A DNA stretch of 64,000 nt from Rhynchospora pubera (GCA_028095005.1 CM051461.1:169763144-169827143); one strand, 5' to 3'. Numbered from the stretch's first letter, positions 49,724 through 63,465 are shown. Numbers and translations are program-made. The notes: a model not told the origin generated them from the sequence alone.

Positions 49724-49895
49724 CCAATGTTTTAAAAATCAAACTCGAATCGGAAAGGCCACTGGGTAGACCGGTTTTCAGGTTTAACTGTGGTCAACCC
49801 GGATTTTTTTTCGATTAAACCGGAAATGGACATGGCTCCAGTTCACGGTCCAATTGGTTCAATGGGTTGGTCTGGTTCGGTTTTTAAAACATTGG
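49724..49895. mobile_element. Short inverted-repeat element, CCAATGTTTTAAAAATC type
   Basis: Ends CCAATGTTTTAAAAATC and GGTTTTTAAAACATTGG are inverted. Inside are GACCGGTTTTCAGG-like and TTAAACCGGA motifs. It is related to the copy at 25729-25902. No duplication at the borders was found. Confidence 0.55.
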
Positions 49896-52097
49896 TAATT
49901 TATACTCGCATTTATTCCATATCATAAAAAAGTAATAAATTTGCCCTGTCCAATCACTCAAAAAACCCATAATCGAGAAACCCAAGTTGATGCTAATTAG
50001 CCAGTAGCCACTATCGGTAACCAGGTCGGGAGCAATAAGGAGGCACCGGGCCCTAATATTGGTTAATGGATTGGAAAACCAGTAAGATTTATTAAGTTAA
50101 AAAAATTGTGAAAATTTATTTTGAGAAAATTACGTCTCAAAGCAAGAATATAAATAATTAGTCGTTTAAGAAAGAACAACTAGCAATATATGAAACGCTA
50201 TCGACACACTTATTGCTCAATGAAAAACAATTAAATATTTTTTTGTGGTACACTAGATAGCAACAATTTAGGAGGGAAAGAAAAATACAAAATGTTAAAA
50301 TAGTGGAAGTCGGTCGGTCAAAAATTCTTACATTACGTTCCTTTCACAAGTCTATAACTAGAAATCCATCGATTCAGGCCCATCGTACATTCTCAAAAGT
50401 CAAAACTACTGAAAATTTGAAATCAAGATGATATTGATTAATTTACCCTATTAAGCACTATTTACATGGGGAGTTTTCTTTGGATACACATTGTGCAAGA
50501 TCATTAATGTGATCTAAGTAAAAGAAATTAAAATTGGCGAGGTGAAAATTGGATACTATTAGGTTTGAACTAGAAGTACAGCTGTTAGGTCTGATATCAC
50601 ATCAGTCCAACAATTCTTTTTTTTTTGAAGAAACAGTCCAACAATTTTTTGTTTAGACTGAAAGTGAAACTTGCAGCATCGAGTTTCTTAGTGTAGTTAC
50701 TTAATCATCCTACAAAATTATTTTTGCAGGACACGCTTTGAGGCGGCGAAGGCGCGAAGCAAACCAAAGAAATCACCTGCATCCAGTTTTCTCTTTGGTC
50801 AAATGCTAACAAACATGCCTACAAAGCTTAAATCTTTTTTTTTTTTTTAAAAAAAACTAAGAAACATTTAAGGCACTATTCTTCAGTTGCATCTTTCTTT
50901 GTAGGATTTTATATTGCTATCTGTTTCAACGATTTAGAAAAGCTATGTGAAGCGTTTTTTAAATACTTTGTTGTCTCATCGAGTCAGAATAGAACTTTTA
51001 AAAAAAGGGGAAAAAAATGCAAAAAATGTTTAAGTAAAGATTGGCGCGTCATGGTGTCCTCAAATATATTAAGTAGGATAATTTTATGTTTAAATAAAAA
51101 TTTTAAACTGAGTTTAATCTTGATTATTCATTTATGTTCATATTTTTAAATAAACGATATGCATTTAGGTCTGTTACAAAATTTCATCCATAACAGAATT
51201 ACCTGACATTATAATATTTTTTTTTTCACAAATTAACACATCTTTCTAATGTTGAATAATAAAAAAATGGTAAAGAAAAAATAATTGATTTTATTCTAAA
51301 AATAAGATATTTAATTGCAAATTTTCTTGAATTCCATTTTTAATTTTCCTCAAATTTTTTTTTTCAATTTCACTGCCTTTTGGTAATTAATATATCACAT
51401 ATTTTTACACTTTTACCCTCTCTGTTACCGTTTGCTGATTAATATATCATAATTTCATAATATTACCTTCTCTCTAACAGACTCTATAATTAATTTTAGG
51501 AAATGTACTTCACAATATTACTTTCCCACTAACAGAATCTATAATTATAGGAAATATACTGCATACAATCCCTATATTTTGCTCTTATTTCAATAACAAA
51601 ATTCAAATTTGAAAATGTTAGTAGTAATTTGATCCGTTGCCACTTGCCACAGAAGAACTAGCTTCACTACCCCGTAAAGGTATCACTAGATACAACAATA
51701 ATAAAATATCTTTCTGGGAAGCTCGCAAGATCCTCTTTCACCGACTAGATTGACCGAGTCTTCGTTCCTTAATCCCCTAACTAATGATTAAATTATTATT
51801 AGATTTAACACCAAAATCCAATTATGACTTCTTCCGCACCTGCGACGTGGCAAACCCAAACTCTAATTAAACACACGTGTCAATCTTTCCGAAGACGGTT
51901 TCCGCTGTTCGCTAATAGCACCAACACAGCGGACCTGAAAAAATCCGATTTCTTTTCCTTTTTTATTATATTTTTTTCAAGATATATGCCCGACTAATAA
52001 ATAACAATTCCAGCACCGAATGGCGCGCTCGTATTGGAAGCATCTCTCGCCATGGCGGTTTCACCATTCAATCTCTCCTCTTTATAGTAACAAAACA
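49896..52097. other. AT-rich interval upstream of the LPA1-like gene
   Basis: No exon, RNA gene or transposon end was recognised. The last 250 bp, before the LPA1-like start, are less AT-rich and probably hold the promoter. Confidence 0.45.
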
Positions 52098-52106
52098 AAA
52101 CCCTAG
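52098..52106. promoter_or_regulatory. Telo-box in the LPA1-like leader
   Basis: AAACCCTAG lies 104 bp upstream of the start codon, within the likely 5' UTR or core promoter. Telo-boxes are common in promoters of plant genes active in dividing cells. A single 9 bp match is weak evidence alone. Confidence 0.45.
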
Positions 52107-52209
52107 GTCTCGAACCGAAAGAGACGGAGATCGAGTAAGCTTGGATCAATCCTTCCCATCTTCTTGGACATTGAACCGTTGGTGGTTTCGAAGGGAGAGG
52201 AATTGGGAA

Positions 52210-55200
52210 ATGGCGGAGGTACAGAAGCTGTTGTACATTGTGGTTGTAGATGAAGGAGAGAGGAGCGAAAAAGGTGATCATGCGAAGGAGAAAGAGAGCT
52301 CTTCGTTTCGCTACAGCCGATCTGTGCTCCAGAGTACGCTCCAACTCATGGGTTGCAAGCCGCGCCATGCCTTCAAGGTATGGCGATTGATCTTTCTTTT
52401 CTTTTGATGCGATGTGTGATTTCATGGATTGCTTCAAATTTTAACATGGGGTATTTATCTACACTTGTGATCTCTTTAATTGAGCAGCATCTGCGTTGAG
52501 AAATGAACCTATTTTATTATCACAAGATGCGCATCTGTTTCATTGTGTAATGTAAAGTTCAGATCATGAGAAGCCTCAATTTTGATTAATTTACTGATGT
52601 ATTTAAGTTTCTGTCTGGATCATTCAATTTAGTTTGTTAATTTTCTCAGATTAGCCGAAGGGTATTTGAGGCGATGAAAGATGAGCACTCGGATGCAATG
52701 GCGATTGCACGTCTGAGTGAGAATGCTAATTTTGGAGAGGCAGTGAACAATTCAGGTCAGGAGAATATATTATTTGAGCTTTATAAGAGAAAGACGACTG
52801 TTATTGTCTCCAGAGAGAAATTTCTTAGGGTGGTATGCCGTGCTCTCTCTGAGTACAAATACGTTGGCCCCGACCAAAGAACTGACCTTCTTCTCGCGTG
52901 CAGGTAACATGAGAGCTTTTGTCTTTTCATTGCAATAAGTTCTGATTCCTTTTTGCACTGGTAGTCTATTTATGCCAGCCTACGTGCACTAACAAGGTGC
53001 ATCATTAGAAAAGGAAAATAGTGGTTATTGTGACATGTCTGGGCTGTTGTGTTCCCTTTTGGGGGTTTTATTGAAGATTTAAAGATTCTTACTTGCTGTA
53101 GTGGATACTGGAATTTGATTCATATGCCTTGTAATTTGTAAACGATAATAGAGAAATTATTTGTCCTATCTTCCTGTGATAATGATATCATTTCTGCTAT
53201 ACGGTAGATCCAAAGCTGTATGTTACTTTCATGCAAGTCATGTTTTCACATTTCAGTTTGACTTTAATAATTCAAAACATTTTTTTCTTTTTTGGAAAAG
53301 AGAAATTATGTGATACTTTTTGGCTTTGTAGGATTCGAGAAAGGAAGCAGTCGGTAACTATTCTGTTGTGTGGTACAAGTGGGTGTGGCAAGTCTACTCT
53401 CTCTGCTTTACTGGTTAGATTTATTCTCTTGTTGACATTTTCTATTTGACTTTAGAAATTCTTTTATGCTCATAATACCATCTTGAGGAAAATGACAAAT
53501 TAGTAAAATTAAGAGTTGACTCAGTAAAAGAAATTGCTATTGGTAAATCTGCAGATTATTATTGCTCAATTAATCATTTTACTGTTTAATTGACTGTTGC
53601 TGTTAATGAATTTCAGTTATGTGCACTTGTTTTCAGGGAAGCAGATTGGGCATTACAACTGTTGTTTCAACTGATTCAATAAGGCACATGATGCGCAGTT
53701 TTGTAGATGAGAAAGAAAACCCACTCCTTTGGGCTTCGACGTACCATGCCGGTGAGTGCCTCGATCCGGTTGAAGTAGCCAAAGCAAAAGCTAAAAGGAG
53801 AGCGAAGAAAATCACGAAAGATGGAGTTTCTGATGAAAAGTTTCATGTCAGATCATCTGACCTGGTGCTTGGATCAGAGATGATTAGCAAAAAGCAGATG
53901 GCTGTGGAGGGATACAAGGCACAGAGTGAGATGGTGATTGATAGCCTTGACCGGTTGATTACAGCGTGGGAAGCTCAGAGAGAATCAGTTATCATTGAGG
54001 GTGTTCATCTCAGCCTCAATTTTGTGGTGAGGTTTAGTTTTTTATTTTTTAATGGTAAAAAGTGCAGAACAGTTCACTGCAGTTATTTTGGAGTCTGCCA
54101 AAAAAAAAAAAAAAAGAAAAACTGCTAACATACTGCTTCAACTATATGTGGTTAAAATTCATTTCATGCCAGAAAAATTGGCACAGAACTGGTATTGTGT
54201 ATGGACTGTGCATCAGCTGTATACTATTATCCTGCTTGAACCTTACTCGTACCTATAAATGTTTCACGGGCAATGCAAATTCCTCCTACTTACCAACACC
54301 AGAAGATTATATCAGTGCCAACCCTGACTGGTGTCAAAAGAGGCTTCTCTTCAGAAATTTGTGTTTGTATTTTTGGCCAAAACCAGAAAATTTGATCACT
54401 CAGTCTTCAAATGATCAGTACCCTTATCTATTTTTTCGTTAATGTAGATGGGATTAATGAAGAAGCACCCATCCATAATTCCTTTTATGGTATACATCTC
54501 CAGTGAAGACAAACACATGGAGCGATTTGCTGTACGTGCAAAATACATGACCCTTGAACCAGCAAAAAATAAATACATCAAATACATACGCAACATTCGC
54601 ACCATTCAGGAATACCTCTGCAAGCGTGCTGACAAGCACCTTGTGCCCAAGATAAACAATACCAATGTTGATCGCAGTGTGGCTGCCATACATGCCACTG
54701 TGTTCAGCTGCCTCCGCAGGAAGTTCAGGGGCGACTCATTATATGACCCATTAACAAACACTGTACCGCTAATAGACGAATCATTCAGAAATCAGTGCAC
54801 AGCTAACTCACTTAGTTCAAAGGGCATGTTTCAATTGATACAAAGGAAAGGTTCGTCTCGGCACTTAATGGCTCTTGTAAACAATGATGGGTCGGTGGCT
54901 AAGGCATGGCCTGTTAGGTCAAAATCTGGGCTTAAAAGAGGTGAGAGGTGTGTGGGTGACCCATTATATGGACCTGTTACTGTTGGGTCAGCAGAACCTG
55001 TTAATTTACAGTTTGGGCATCTTGGTATTAGTGCATGGCCGAATGATACAGGTAGGGCCAGTCAAGTTGGATCCTATGATGATTTGAGGGTTGATATTAC
55101 TGAAGCTGCTACTGGTTCGGGTAGCAGATGTGTCTCATCGACTTGCAGTTCTCCTAAGATTTCAGATGGGCCTGCAAAGGAGGTATTTATTGTATAAAAT

Positions 55201-55966
55201 TTTATTTTACCTAATTAATAATTGTTTTCTTATTTTCTTTCTGTTAGGAAAATATTTTTAATCAACCACTGTAATTGGTATTCAAATGTTCGCATCACAA
55301 AAAGGACATTGTTTTGTTAAAGACATGTCTGGACAATTTTGTCCCAAGGGAATTGTTGATGTACCAAAAAGAAGTTTAATAAAATGATACTGTATTGCAC
55401 TATAGATAATGGAGGATGCGTCAGTAACAAGTAGTGATGAAGAACCCAATGTGAGACCTGATGAAGAGAGCGATGAGGAAAGCGATGCTGATAACAATGA
55501 TAATCATGATGATGTAAGTTCTTCTAAACACCTTAAGTATTTGATCTTTTAATGCAATTCTTGTTGTCTCTTCTATGAAGAAAAGCTTTCAGTAATTCCT
55601 GTTTTTTTCCAGATGGAGGGCTCAGTGGATGAGTACTCGACAAAGTCTGATGAAGAATATGAGGATCTCGCATTGCGGGACCACAATGATAATGGTTACT
55701 GGACTGATGAGGACATGGACCCAACAAACACTGATAAAAACCTAGAAAAGAGTAACGGGAAATACCACCACAACTTGAATCTCTTTATTAAAAGAAGTGA
55801 ACAAGAGAACCAGGATAAAGACCAAAGAAAACATGGTATGAGAAAGAAACAGCGTTCGTTTAGTGATTCGTCTCGGTTGCAAGGCCGGGCAAAAAATGCA
55901 CGAGCTCTAAATAAATCTTCGTCTATGTATCGGGGCTCAGATCTTGCAGTGACTCCTGAGGATTAG
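52210..55966 (+). CDS. LPA1: LPA1 / 2-phosphoglycerate-kinase-like P-loop protein (7 exons, 696 aa)
   Basis: Exons: 52210-52377, 52650-52903, 53332-53413, 53637-54026, 54448-55182, 55406-55513, 55613-55966. All introns are GT-AG and all phases join. The start MAEVQKLLYIVVVDEGE matches the family N-terminus; an in-frame upstream ATG at 52141 lacks this match. Residues 1-60 form a small ATP-cone-like region. The kinase part has Walker A GTSGCGKST (155-163, K161), then TVVSTDSIRHMMRSF and ASTYHAGE, then the conserved block GLMKKHPSIIPFMVYI. The last 160 residues are very acidic (EESDEESDADNND) with SVDEYSTKSDEEYEDLA and YWTDED. Plant members include rice LPA1, whose loss lowers seed phytic acid; the biochemical substrate remains unclear, and '2-phosphoglycerate kinase' comes from archaeal relatives. 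All key P-loop residues are present, so the gene looks active. Confidence 0.94.
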
Positions 55967-56486
55967 TTCTTACCAACTTAATAGAGTTCCTTGACTTGGA
56001 AATATTCTTATTCGTCCTTGAGGCCCTTTTCTTTTCTTTTTACTTTGATTTGGGGTGTACAGGGTTAAGGGGAAGCTGAAAAGTAAGAATTTACAAGATC
56101 CTTTTCTGGATAAACCATCTAATATATTTTTTTATTCAAGAAAAAAAAAAGATACCAGTGGAGTTCATGCGGACAAACACAAGGTTTTTCGATAGGTAGT
56201 AGTGTTGGACTGTTGGTTTTAGTGCCAATGGATCGGCAGCTCTTTTTGGCACTTCAATTACTGTTCGCCTCTGTAATGTACTGTCTTTTTGGGAGAATTA
56301 ATACTCACTTTAGTAGATTACTACACAACTTCAAGAAATTTATACTCTTGAAAAGTGCGAACTGGTTTATAACAGTATATATCATACTGGAGTTGTGAAC
56401 TTTTTTTTTTAGAACACTAAAGTTATGAACTAAATCATGACCGTTCGGATGCCTGTTAAAATTTTTCAATTAGGAATTGTCAGTAA

Positions 56487-56512
56487 CTAGCTGCATATTC
56501 GCGCTTCGCGCG
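56487..56512 (-). mobile_element. Helitron 3' terminus (second element)
   Basis: Read on the minus strand: a GC hairpin (CGCGC, loop, GCGCG), a 9 nt spacer and CTAG, followed by host T (plus-strand A at 56486). Hairpin, spacer length and CTAG match the end at 41186. The partner 5' end should lie to the right (plus-strand GA|T), but I could not fix it, so the element length is unknown. Confidence 0.55.
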
Positions 56513-59500
56513 ATGAAGGCATGCCATAAGACCGGCATACAATTATGAGAAACGTTTAAAGTTACGATCATAATTATTTGAATTAATAAAAAAATAGCTT
56601 GCAATTAGTCTCTTGATTCAAATGATTAATGTTGGGAAGAAAGGAGCAGGACTATATAAAACGGTAATCATGTTGAACGGCTAGGTGTAAAGGACAACTA
56701 TTGTTTTTTTTTTATGTGGCCTTTTTTTTTATGTTCTAGAGGAACGGTACAGGGAATTCAACATGCACTGCAACAGTTCAATAATAGTTCCATTAAAATC
56801 AAAATTTCGACAATCAGCTCAAAGCAAGAAAATTAAGCCTCTTACTTACCGTATGAGCTCTCAAAATAATGTAAATTGATTTGAAACCACATGTAAAATG
56901 TACACAGTACCAAACATATACAGTATTTATATTACATTTAGCAAGCCCAACTATAGGAAATAGACAAATAAAAAATTAGCACCAACAATGTGTTGCACAC
57001 TTGTGGCATGTGTTATTTTATATTCAGTAATCCACCTGATGATAAAATAGTACTTACGACAATTATTAAAAGAATTATTTTTTTAACAAATCCACCCTGG
57101 AACCTAATACTCTGACATGAATACAAAGTTGAGACCAAGTAATCATCTCTAGCAACACCTCAATTTATCCAGAACCTCCTCGTAAAATTAGGAAAGCATG
57201 TATATTATTAATTACATCAAAATTTCTTCCGCCAACAGTAATAAAGTTAAAAGATAAAGATGGAATAAGATTACCAGAAAGGGCAATAAAAGCACCAGCT
57301 CATCAAGGCACTTCTCCTTTTTGCAGATGCATACTTGCAACGGATCACTTTCAGAACAAATTAAGAGAGCATTAAAAGAACAATAATAACAACCCTTTAA
57401 GAGGAAAAGATAGAAAGGGAGATGTACATTCATAAGAAAAGTATTTTGAGCGGCATTGCTGCTTTATGTACAAATGTGCATAGAAATCAATTCAATAAAC
57501 ATTATATGAGAATTCTGACATTCTATTTGAAGTTAGCAGGAAAAATTTATGAACAAATAAAATCTAAATAAAGGAAGCAACTAAATGGAACATATAGAAA
57601 GAAACCAATCTAGAAACACAACCACTTTATAAATCGTTCGAGAAATTAATCCTGTACATGTCCTTTTTTTTGCTATAAAACACACTTAATTCTTATATAC
57701 TTTACCATGAAAGGCACAACTATAATTGGTCTCTCTTAACTCAAGCACATATAGAGAAATGAATCCCTTTAGAAAGAAAATCATCTATACAAACAAAAAA
57801 ATTCAGAAAAAAATAAATAAATTCACCTATTTATCGTCTAAGCTGTACTGATCATTATTGACCTCGGATATTGACTTGTGATGACCCTGATTATCATCGC
57901 CAGCTGATTGAGTTGACAACATATTAACATTAATTCATCATTTAAAAATTGAATCTAGAGAATACTTCATTCCTTACCAGTAGCAGTTAGAAATGAAGAG
58001 CAATCTTCCACGGCTTATTTCATTGAGCAATCACCTTGTAGCTTAACCTTGTCATCCTCCCACTCTTGGTGTCTTTAGCCTCAGGACCTATCCTCCACAC
58101 CTGTTGAAGGCTAAATAGAGCTACCATTAGCTTGATTAACAACTTTTAATGTATTATTCAGTTTATGGTTAACTAACAGGGCATGTATAGTGATCTAAAA
58201 TTGAAACCACGCAACCTAGCATTTGCAAAAAAAAAAAAAAATTTGAACTAAAATAGTGTCAACTTTCAACAAAATTAATGTCCAGGGAATACTCTTAACC
58301 ATCCTTGATACTGTAGAAAATCCACTAAGAGCGAAGAGCAGAGGACTGTAGAAATCCTCACAACTCAGCCCTAAACCCAATAAACTGTAAATGGATGATA
58401 TCAAACCTGAGTAAAGAAGCACCAGCCCGGAAGAAGATGCAACCCCAAAGTGCAAGAGACCAATTCAGTGAAGATTAATGGAAAAAAAACCTGAAAAAAT
58501 TTTAATTGTAAGAATGTCAAGTTCTCAAATAGAAGTGCATGAGAAGGGAAACATTAATTTTGAATACAGCTGAAGAAATACCAAGGTTCTTGGACCAGTA
58601 AATAAGGAAAAAATCAATTTGCTTGCTTGGCCTCAAACATTTCAATGATTTTCTATTGCAAATCCTAAACTAAGGAAATCGACTGCACGATTCCGTCAAT
58701 CCTGACCCTAAATTAGAAACACCAAATCAAGCAAAAAAAATAAAGGTAATAATTACCCATAAAAAAGAGAAAAGAAAGAACCTGAGGGTACGGAGAGGAG
58801 GCGCTACTGTACTCATCTGAAGGATGGATGTTCCATCTTTAATACGGGCTAATTAATAAAACTAAAAGAACACCAAAACCACAAAATGCAAACGAAAATT
58901 AGAAACTGGAGAACCAAAAACGAAACAAATGAAGAAGAAAAATGATGAGAAATAACCAACTGCAGAAAGAAAGAAACAAAGGGGAAAAATAAGCAGAACG
59001 AAATAAACCCTAGAAAAGAGAATAAATATGATAATACCAGACCTGTAGAGAAATCGAAGAACCGAGGCGATGGAGCTGACAGAGGAAACTAACACTCTAT
59101 TTGGTTCAGTGGTAAAGGATGTGAGGGAAAGTAAAATATAAAGAGGGAAGGAAAGGAATGGGATGGAAAGAGAAATAATTTTACTTTTTTTGTTTGGATG
59201 AGCAATGAGGGGAAAGTAAAAATAAATTTCTTTTCCTTCTTGTATCTTGTTTGGCTGGATTATTTCAGTGAAGGGAAATTATAGCTTTTTGTCTACTTTA
59301 CCCCTGCACATTTGACGTTACTGTCAAAGTCAAAATTAATACTGAGCTGAAACATTCTATTTGAAAGTAAACATTATTTAATAAATTGTTGAAACAATCA
59401 AAAGAAATTCGTCCAGAATATAAAAAAATAAACAGTATTTATGTTATCTCTAATAAATTGCTGAAAGTAAAGTAATAAAATGGTCAAGTAGCTAGATATA

Positions 59501-60549
59501 AATTTTCAACAACCCAACCATATTGTGCAAAAAAATATAATTGAAAATCAGAATAATAAGATCAATCCATTACCTCAGAAGTCACAAGCAAGTATTTCTG
59601 AGGCCATTTTCTTTTGGTTTTTGGTTTGCTACTATTGAGAAAGCAGTGACTGTTTATGAGGACTGTCACATAAATAACATTAGTACCAGTACAAAAGAAG
59701 GTATTTACTCTCTTATTTGACATTTTTAAATTTACTGGTACATGAATTTGTTGTCATTTAGCATTACCATACCAGTATGTGACTTTAGTAGTAAATATTG
59801 TACATCTTACCATTAATTAATGGAGGGTCGATAAGTAGATACAAAAATAACAAAAGTTTTAGAACCAAATGTAACTTGATGCTTAACCCTAGCATGTATA
59901 AGGATGTTTACTTTCTAAAGGTGCTTCATTTTTTCGTACGTATTTTAGCAAAAATTTGCAACAAACATCTTTCAAATTCCCAATCAAAACTGCTTGTTCC
60001 TATGAGCATAAAATTAGTTAGGTCTAAAATTGAAATTTTTATTAGTCAGGTAAAGAGTTCCCTTGCTTCTACAAATGGCTAAACTGGTGCAGAAGGAACG
60101 ATGATGAAGATCTTCCAGACAAACGTGTCCAAATCAGACAATCAAGACTTGAATTATAAGAAAAAGGGATTGTGTAGCAAAAGAGAGAGAAAAATAACAA
60201 CAACTGTGAAATCGTATAGTACCTAGAAAAAGTGACCCTACAGCAAAAGCCAAGAAAGAGACGGAGATGGTGAGAGCGTGCAGTATAAGAAGTAGATCCA
60301 CGGAGATAGAGCGGGAAGAGGGGTATCACTATCAATCAGCGTCTGCGATTTCTTTCCCTCCGTTCTCCTTCGATTCGGAGGAGAATGAAATTTGTGCGTG
60401 AGGAAAAATTTGGAAGGAAAATCGGTCCCCTCAGTAATTTTTTCTGGATTCACTTCCCGCTACTTCATCTGTCTCCCCTTTCTCTGTCCCCTTCTATTGC
60501 TTGTCTGGCACACTTGATCTGTCTATCTCGCTCCCTCTCGTTCCCTGAA
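56513..60549. other. Interval with possible Helitron body, no intact gene
   Basis: If the Helitron end at 56487 is real, its body occupies the left part of this stretch. Only one exon-like fragment (58020-58100, minus) stands out. A purine-rich segment (about 59.1-59.3 kb) may be another MITE but lacks clear ends. No known protein domain was found. Confidence 0.4.
58020..58100 (-). pseudogene. Isolated C-terminal exon, family not recognised
   Basis: After an acceptor (TTCAACAG) on the minus strand, 26 codons read VWRIGPEAKDTKSGRMTRLS and YKVIAQ, then TGA. The composition looks protein-like and the acceptor is good, yet no upstream exon with a recognisable domain was found. It may be a gene piece captured by the Helitron whose 3' end is at 56487, as it is in the same orientation. 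I do not assign a function. Confidence 0.3.
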
Positions 60550-60633
60550 GGATAAAGTTGGGGACTGACGGACAGATCGAAGGAACCGTTCGGATAAAGT
60601 TGGGGACTGACGGACAGATCGAAGAAATCGCCG
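60550..60633. repeat. 42 bp tandem duplication
   Basis: GGATAAAGTTGGGGACTGAC, followed by GGACAGATCGAAG, occurs at 60550 and 60592; only the last ten or so bases of each unit differ. It lies just left of the Mutator-like element. Confidence 0.88.
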
Positions 60634-61785
60634 AACGGTTCGATCAGAATGAAATCAACGGCTTGGATAAATCTGAAATGACACTGTAGAAAACATCCTT
60701 GGAAATGGAGTATTTTTTGATTGATGATTACATTATTAATTCATTTTGTCCCACCAAAAACCAATATCTGAAGACGGTAAAAGGTGATAAAAGAGTTGCT
60801 TCTTAAATTCCTTAGGAAACAAACACAATACGTCCATGGGCACTTCCTGAAACACTGGTTTCTCAGGCAACTCTGTTCATGAAACATTGCTAGTCGTTTC
60901 TTTAGTTGTAGTTTTTCTTTTGGGAGAATTTTGGATATGCCACCCAAAATTGACAAAATTGTGGAATTGCCACCCAATTTTTCAAGTTTTCAATTTTGCC
61001 ACCCTAAATTTCAAATTTCTTCTGAAAATGCCACCATGTATTATTTTATAACATTTTGAGCTGTATAATAATAAAAACAGAAAATTATGACAATTTTACC
61101 CCCATGGATCAGAATGAGTCACTGGACCTAACCAAAGACCCAACAAATTGAACTTAGCAGTCTCAGCATGATTCTGTCTCCCTTCGTCTCTTGTTCTCTG
61201 AGAGAGGAGAAAGATGAACCCTAGATAAACCTCTCTCCTCTCTCTCCAGACTCTGCTCGATTCCGCCTCTCTTCGCTCAGCCGCCGCAACACGATTCCGC
61301 CTCGTCTCGCACCTCAGCACGATTCCGCCTCGTCTCGCGCTTCAGCACGATTCTGCCTCTTCTCTCTCTCCTCAGGCCTCAGCACGATTCCACCTCCTCT
61401 CCGCTCAGGCCTCAGGCACTTAGCTACTCTCGCGCACCAGATTCAGTCCTATTTCGCACTTCAATCTCCCGTACTTCAATTCAGTTATACTATTCCAGTC
61501 CCAAAATTTTATTTGATTTTGACTCAAACCAGTTTAGTTGAAAATCGCACCTTTGGGTTGCTTACTGGTTGAGTTTCACAATATTCGCGCAATTTGTATC
61601 TAATGGACAGATTTGTATCTAATGGACAGAAGTACAAGCTGCAGCATCAATTAAGAATTACCTAGCCTTGTTGGTGATAGTAAGAGCCATGAGGAGCATG
61701 GGGAGTATGAAGAATATGTTGAAGCTGAAGGAGAGCTAATGTATCTTTCTGATGGGGATGATGTAATTGCTCTTCAAGATGTAAT

Positions 61786-61895
61786 TTTTGATTAGTTAGT
61801 TAATTTACCAAACTATTTGATGCAATGATGATCATGTAACTTTTGATTAGTTAGTTAATTTACCATACTATTTGATGCAATGATGATGCTGTAAG
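61786..61895. repeat. 55 bp tandem duplication inside the Mutator-like element
   Basis: TTTTGATTAGTTAGTTAATT and the following 35 nt occur twice in a row, starting at 61786 and 61841, with only a few changes near the unit ends. It follows a putative stop codon of an acidic open frame. Confidence 0.85.
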
Positions 61896-62624
61896 AGATG
61901 CTTTATTTTGTAAGACTATTACTTATTCCTATTCTTATTATGCAATGATGCTGTTATAAATGACTTGTTGTTTTTACTTGTGTTTTTTTTAATGTTTATT
62001 TAGTGTTATTTACTCATTGTATTCATGGAGACCTATGTATGTACATATCAGTGTGTATGATCATATTGTTAACAGATTTCGCATTAAAAAAGGACCATTT
62101 TAATGACAATTGGAAGCTGCCTTAATTGAGATATTTATGATGTTATATTGCTTCTTTTCAATCCCTCTGCGTTGCTGTAATTGGTACCTGTCTGCGTTGA
62201 TGTCATATTTTCAATCCCATTTAGGGAATGCTTCATTTTACATATTTTCATGCATAGCCCATTGAGCCAGAGAAACTGTTTAAAAAAATAAAAAAAGGTG
62301 TGCAATCTGTATGCTGTAATACCATTAATTGACATTAGTGTTAGTTTATCCAATGTCACAATCCCAGTGCCAGCAGATCCATACTGTAAGAGAAACTCAG
62401 TTCATGCAAGATATCAATAGAAGACAAATTAGAGAAAATGGCCCCAGATTCCCTCCTAAAACCTTTACCAGAAACCATATGAGCAGAGAAAATTTCATAC
62501 AATACAATAGAAGACAAATCCATTACAGTGAAACATAAAAGGCTAATCATACAAAACAAATCCATCAGCTAATCTAATATAATCTAATCCAGTACAATAC
62601 AAATCCATTAGCCATTACAATCGA

Positions 62625-63465
62625 TCAGCTTAAAGAAAAGAACAAACCAATCAGCACAATTAATAGAGTCACAATCACAATGGCACTTATATCATTATGT
62701 AATTTAATCTTATCCAGTGAAGCAACTAGTGCTTCAATTTGTTGCTCATCATACCGGCATTTCTTCTTGAATTGATCAGTCATAACCTCCAATTGAGCTT
62801 CCAGTGTAGCAAGTTGCTCAGAGCTTCCAGTGTAGCAATTTGCATTTGGATTTGTTACATAACTCTCATACTCATTTGCCCACTTTCAAAAATTGCATCT
62901 AGTATTCTTTTGAAAAAAAAAAAGAAACAAAATGAATAGCAATACTAAATTGGTCTAAATTACTAAATAAATTGATCTAAATTACTGAAGTCTAGCAGTA
63001 CTGTTATAACAATACTATTCATGTGACAAACCAATGAACAAATTGAAGGAAAATTGGTACAAATTACTGAAAGATTTATCTAAATTGATCTAAATTTGCT
63101 ACAAATTGGTCTAAATTGCTACAAATTGATCTAAATTGATAAAAATTGATTGGTCAAAACAAATTGGTAAGTTGATCTCAATTTCAGAAACAAGATCTAA
63201 AAAAAAAAAATCGAATTGATCTAAAAAAATCAAATTTCAGAAGCAAGATGAGAAGTGCACAAAAATGCTATTTATTTACCATGTTGCAGCATTTGTAGAA
63301 GTCTCTATTTGGATTCAATTTAGTTCTGCTCGTGAGCTTCTTCACAGTGACACCACAGTCCGGGCATGGCACGAGAGGCAAACTTTCAATTCGACTTGGT
63401 TGGTGGCTGACGGTAGACGACGCTGAATGTGAGACAGATTCGGATCTACTCGCACGGTGATGCAT
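62625..63465 (-). pseudogene. Broken GRF-type zinc-finger protein with C-terminal membrane segment
   Basis: Exon 1 (63465-63280) starts at an ATG and encodes a Ser-rich head followed by PCPDCG...TSRTKLNPNRDFYKC, the first three quarters of a GRF zinc finger (C-x2-CG, T-S-x-T, NP-x-R-x-FY-x-C). It ends at ATG|GTAAAT. The second block (62897-62625) continues with C-N-F, an in-frame TGA, then KWANEYESY, where intact proteins have C-x-F-F-x-W. It goes on through a coiled-coil-like stretch (EQLATLEAQLEV..EQQIEALVASLDK) to a C-terminal hydrophobic helix (AIVIVTLLIVLIGLFFSLS). This is the layout of many plant GRF proteins of the At4g04775 type. The TGA inside the finger, and the out-of-frame acceptor before it, indicate it is no longer functional. 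Confidence 0.72.
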
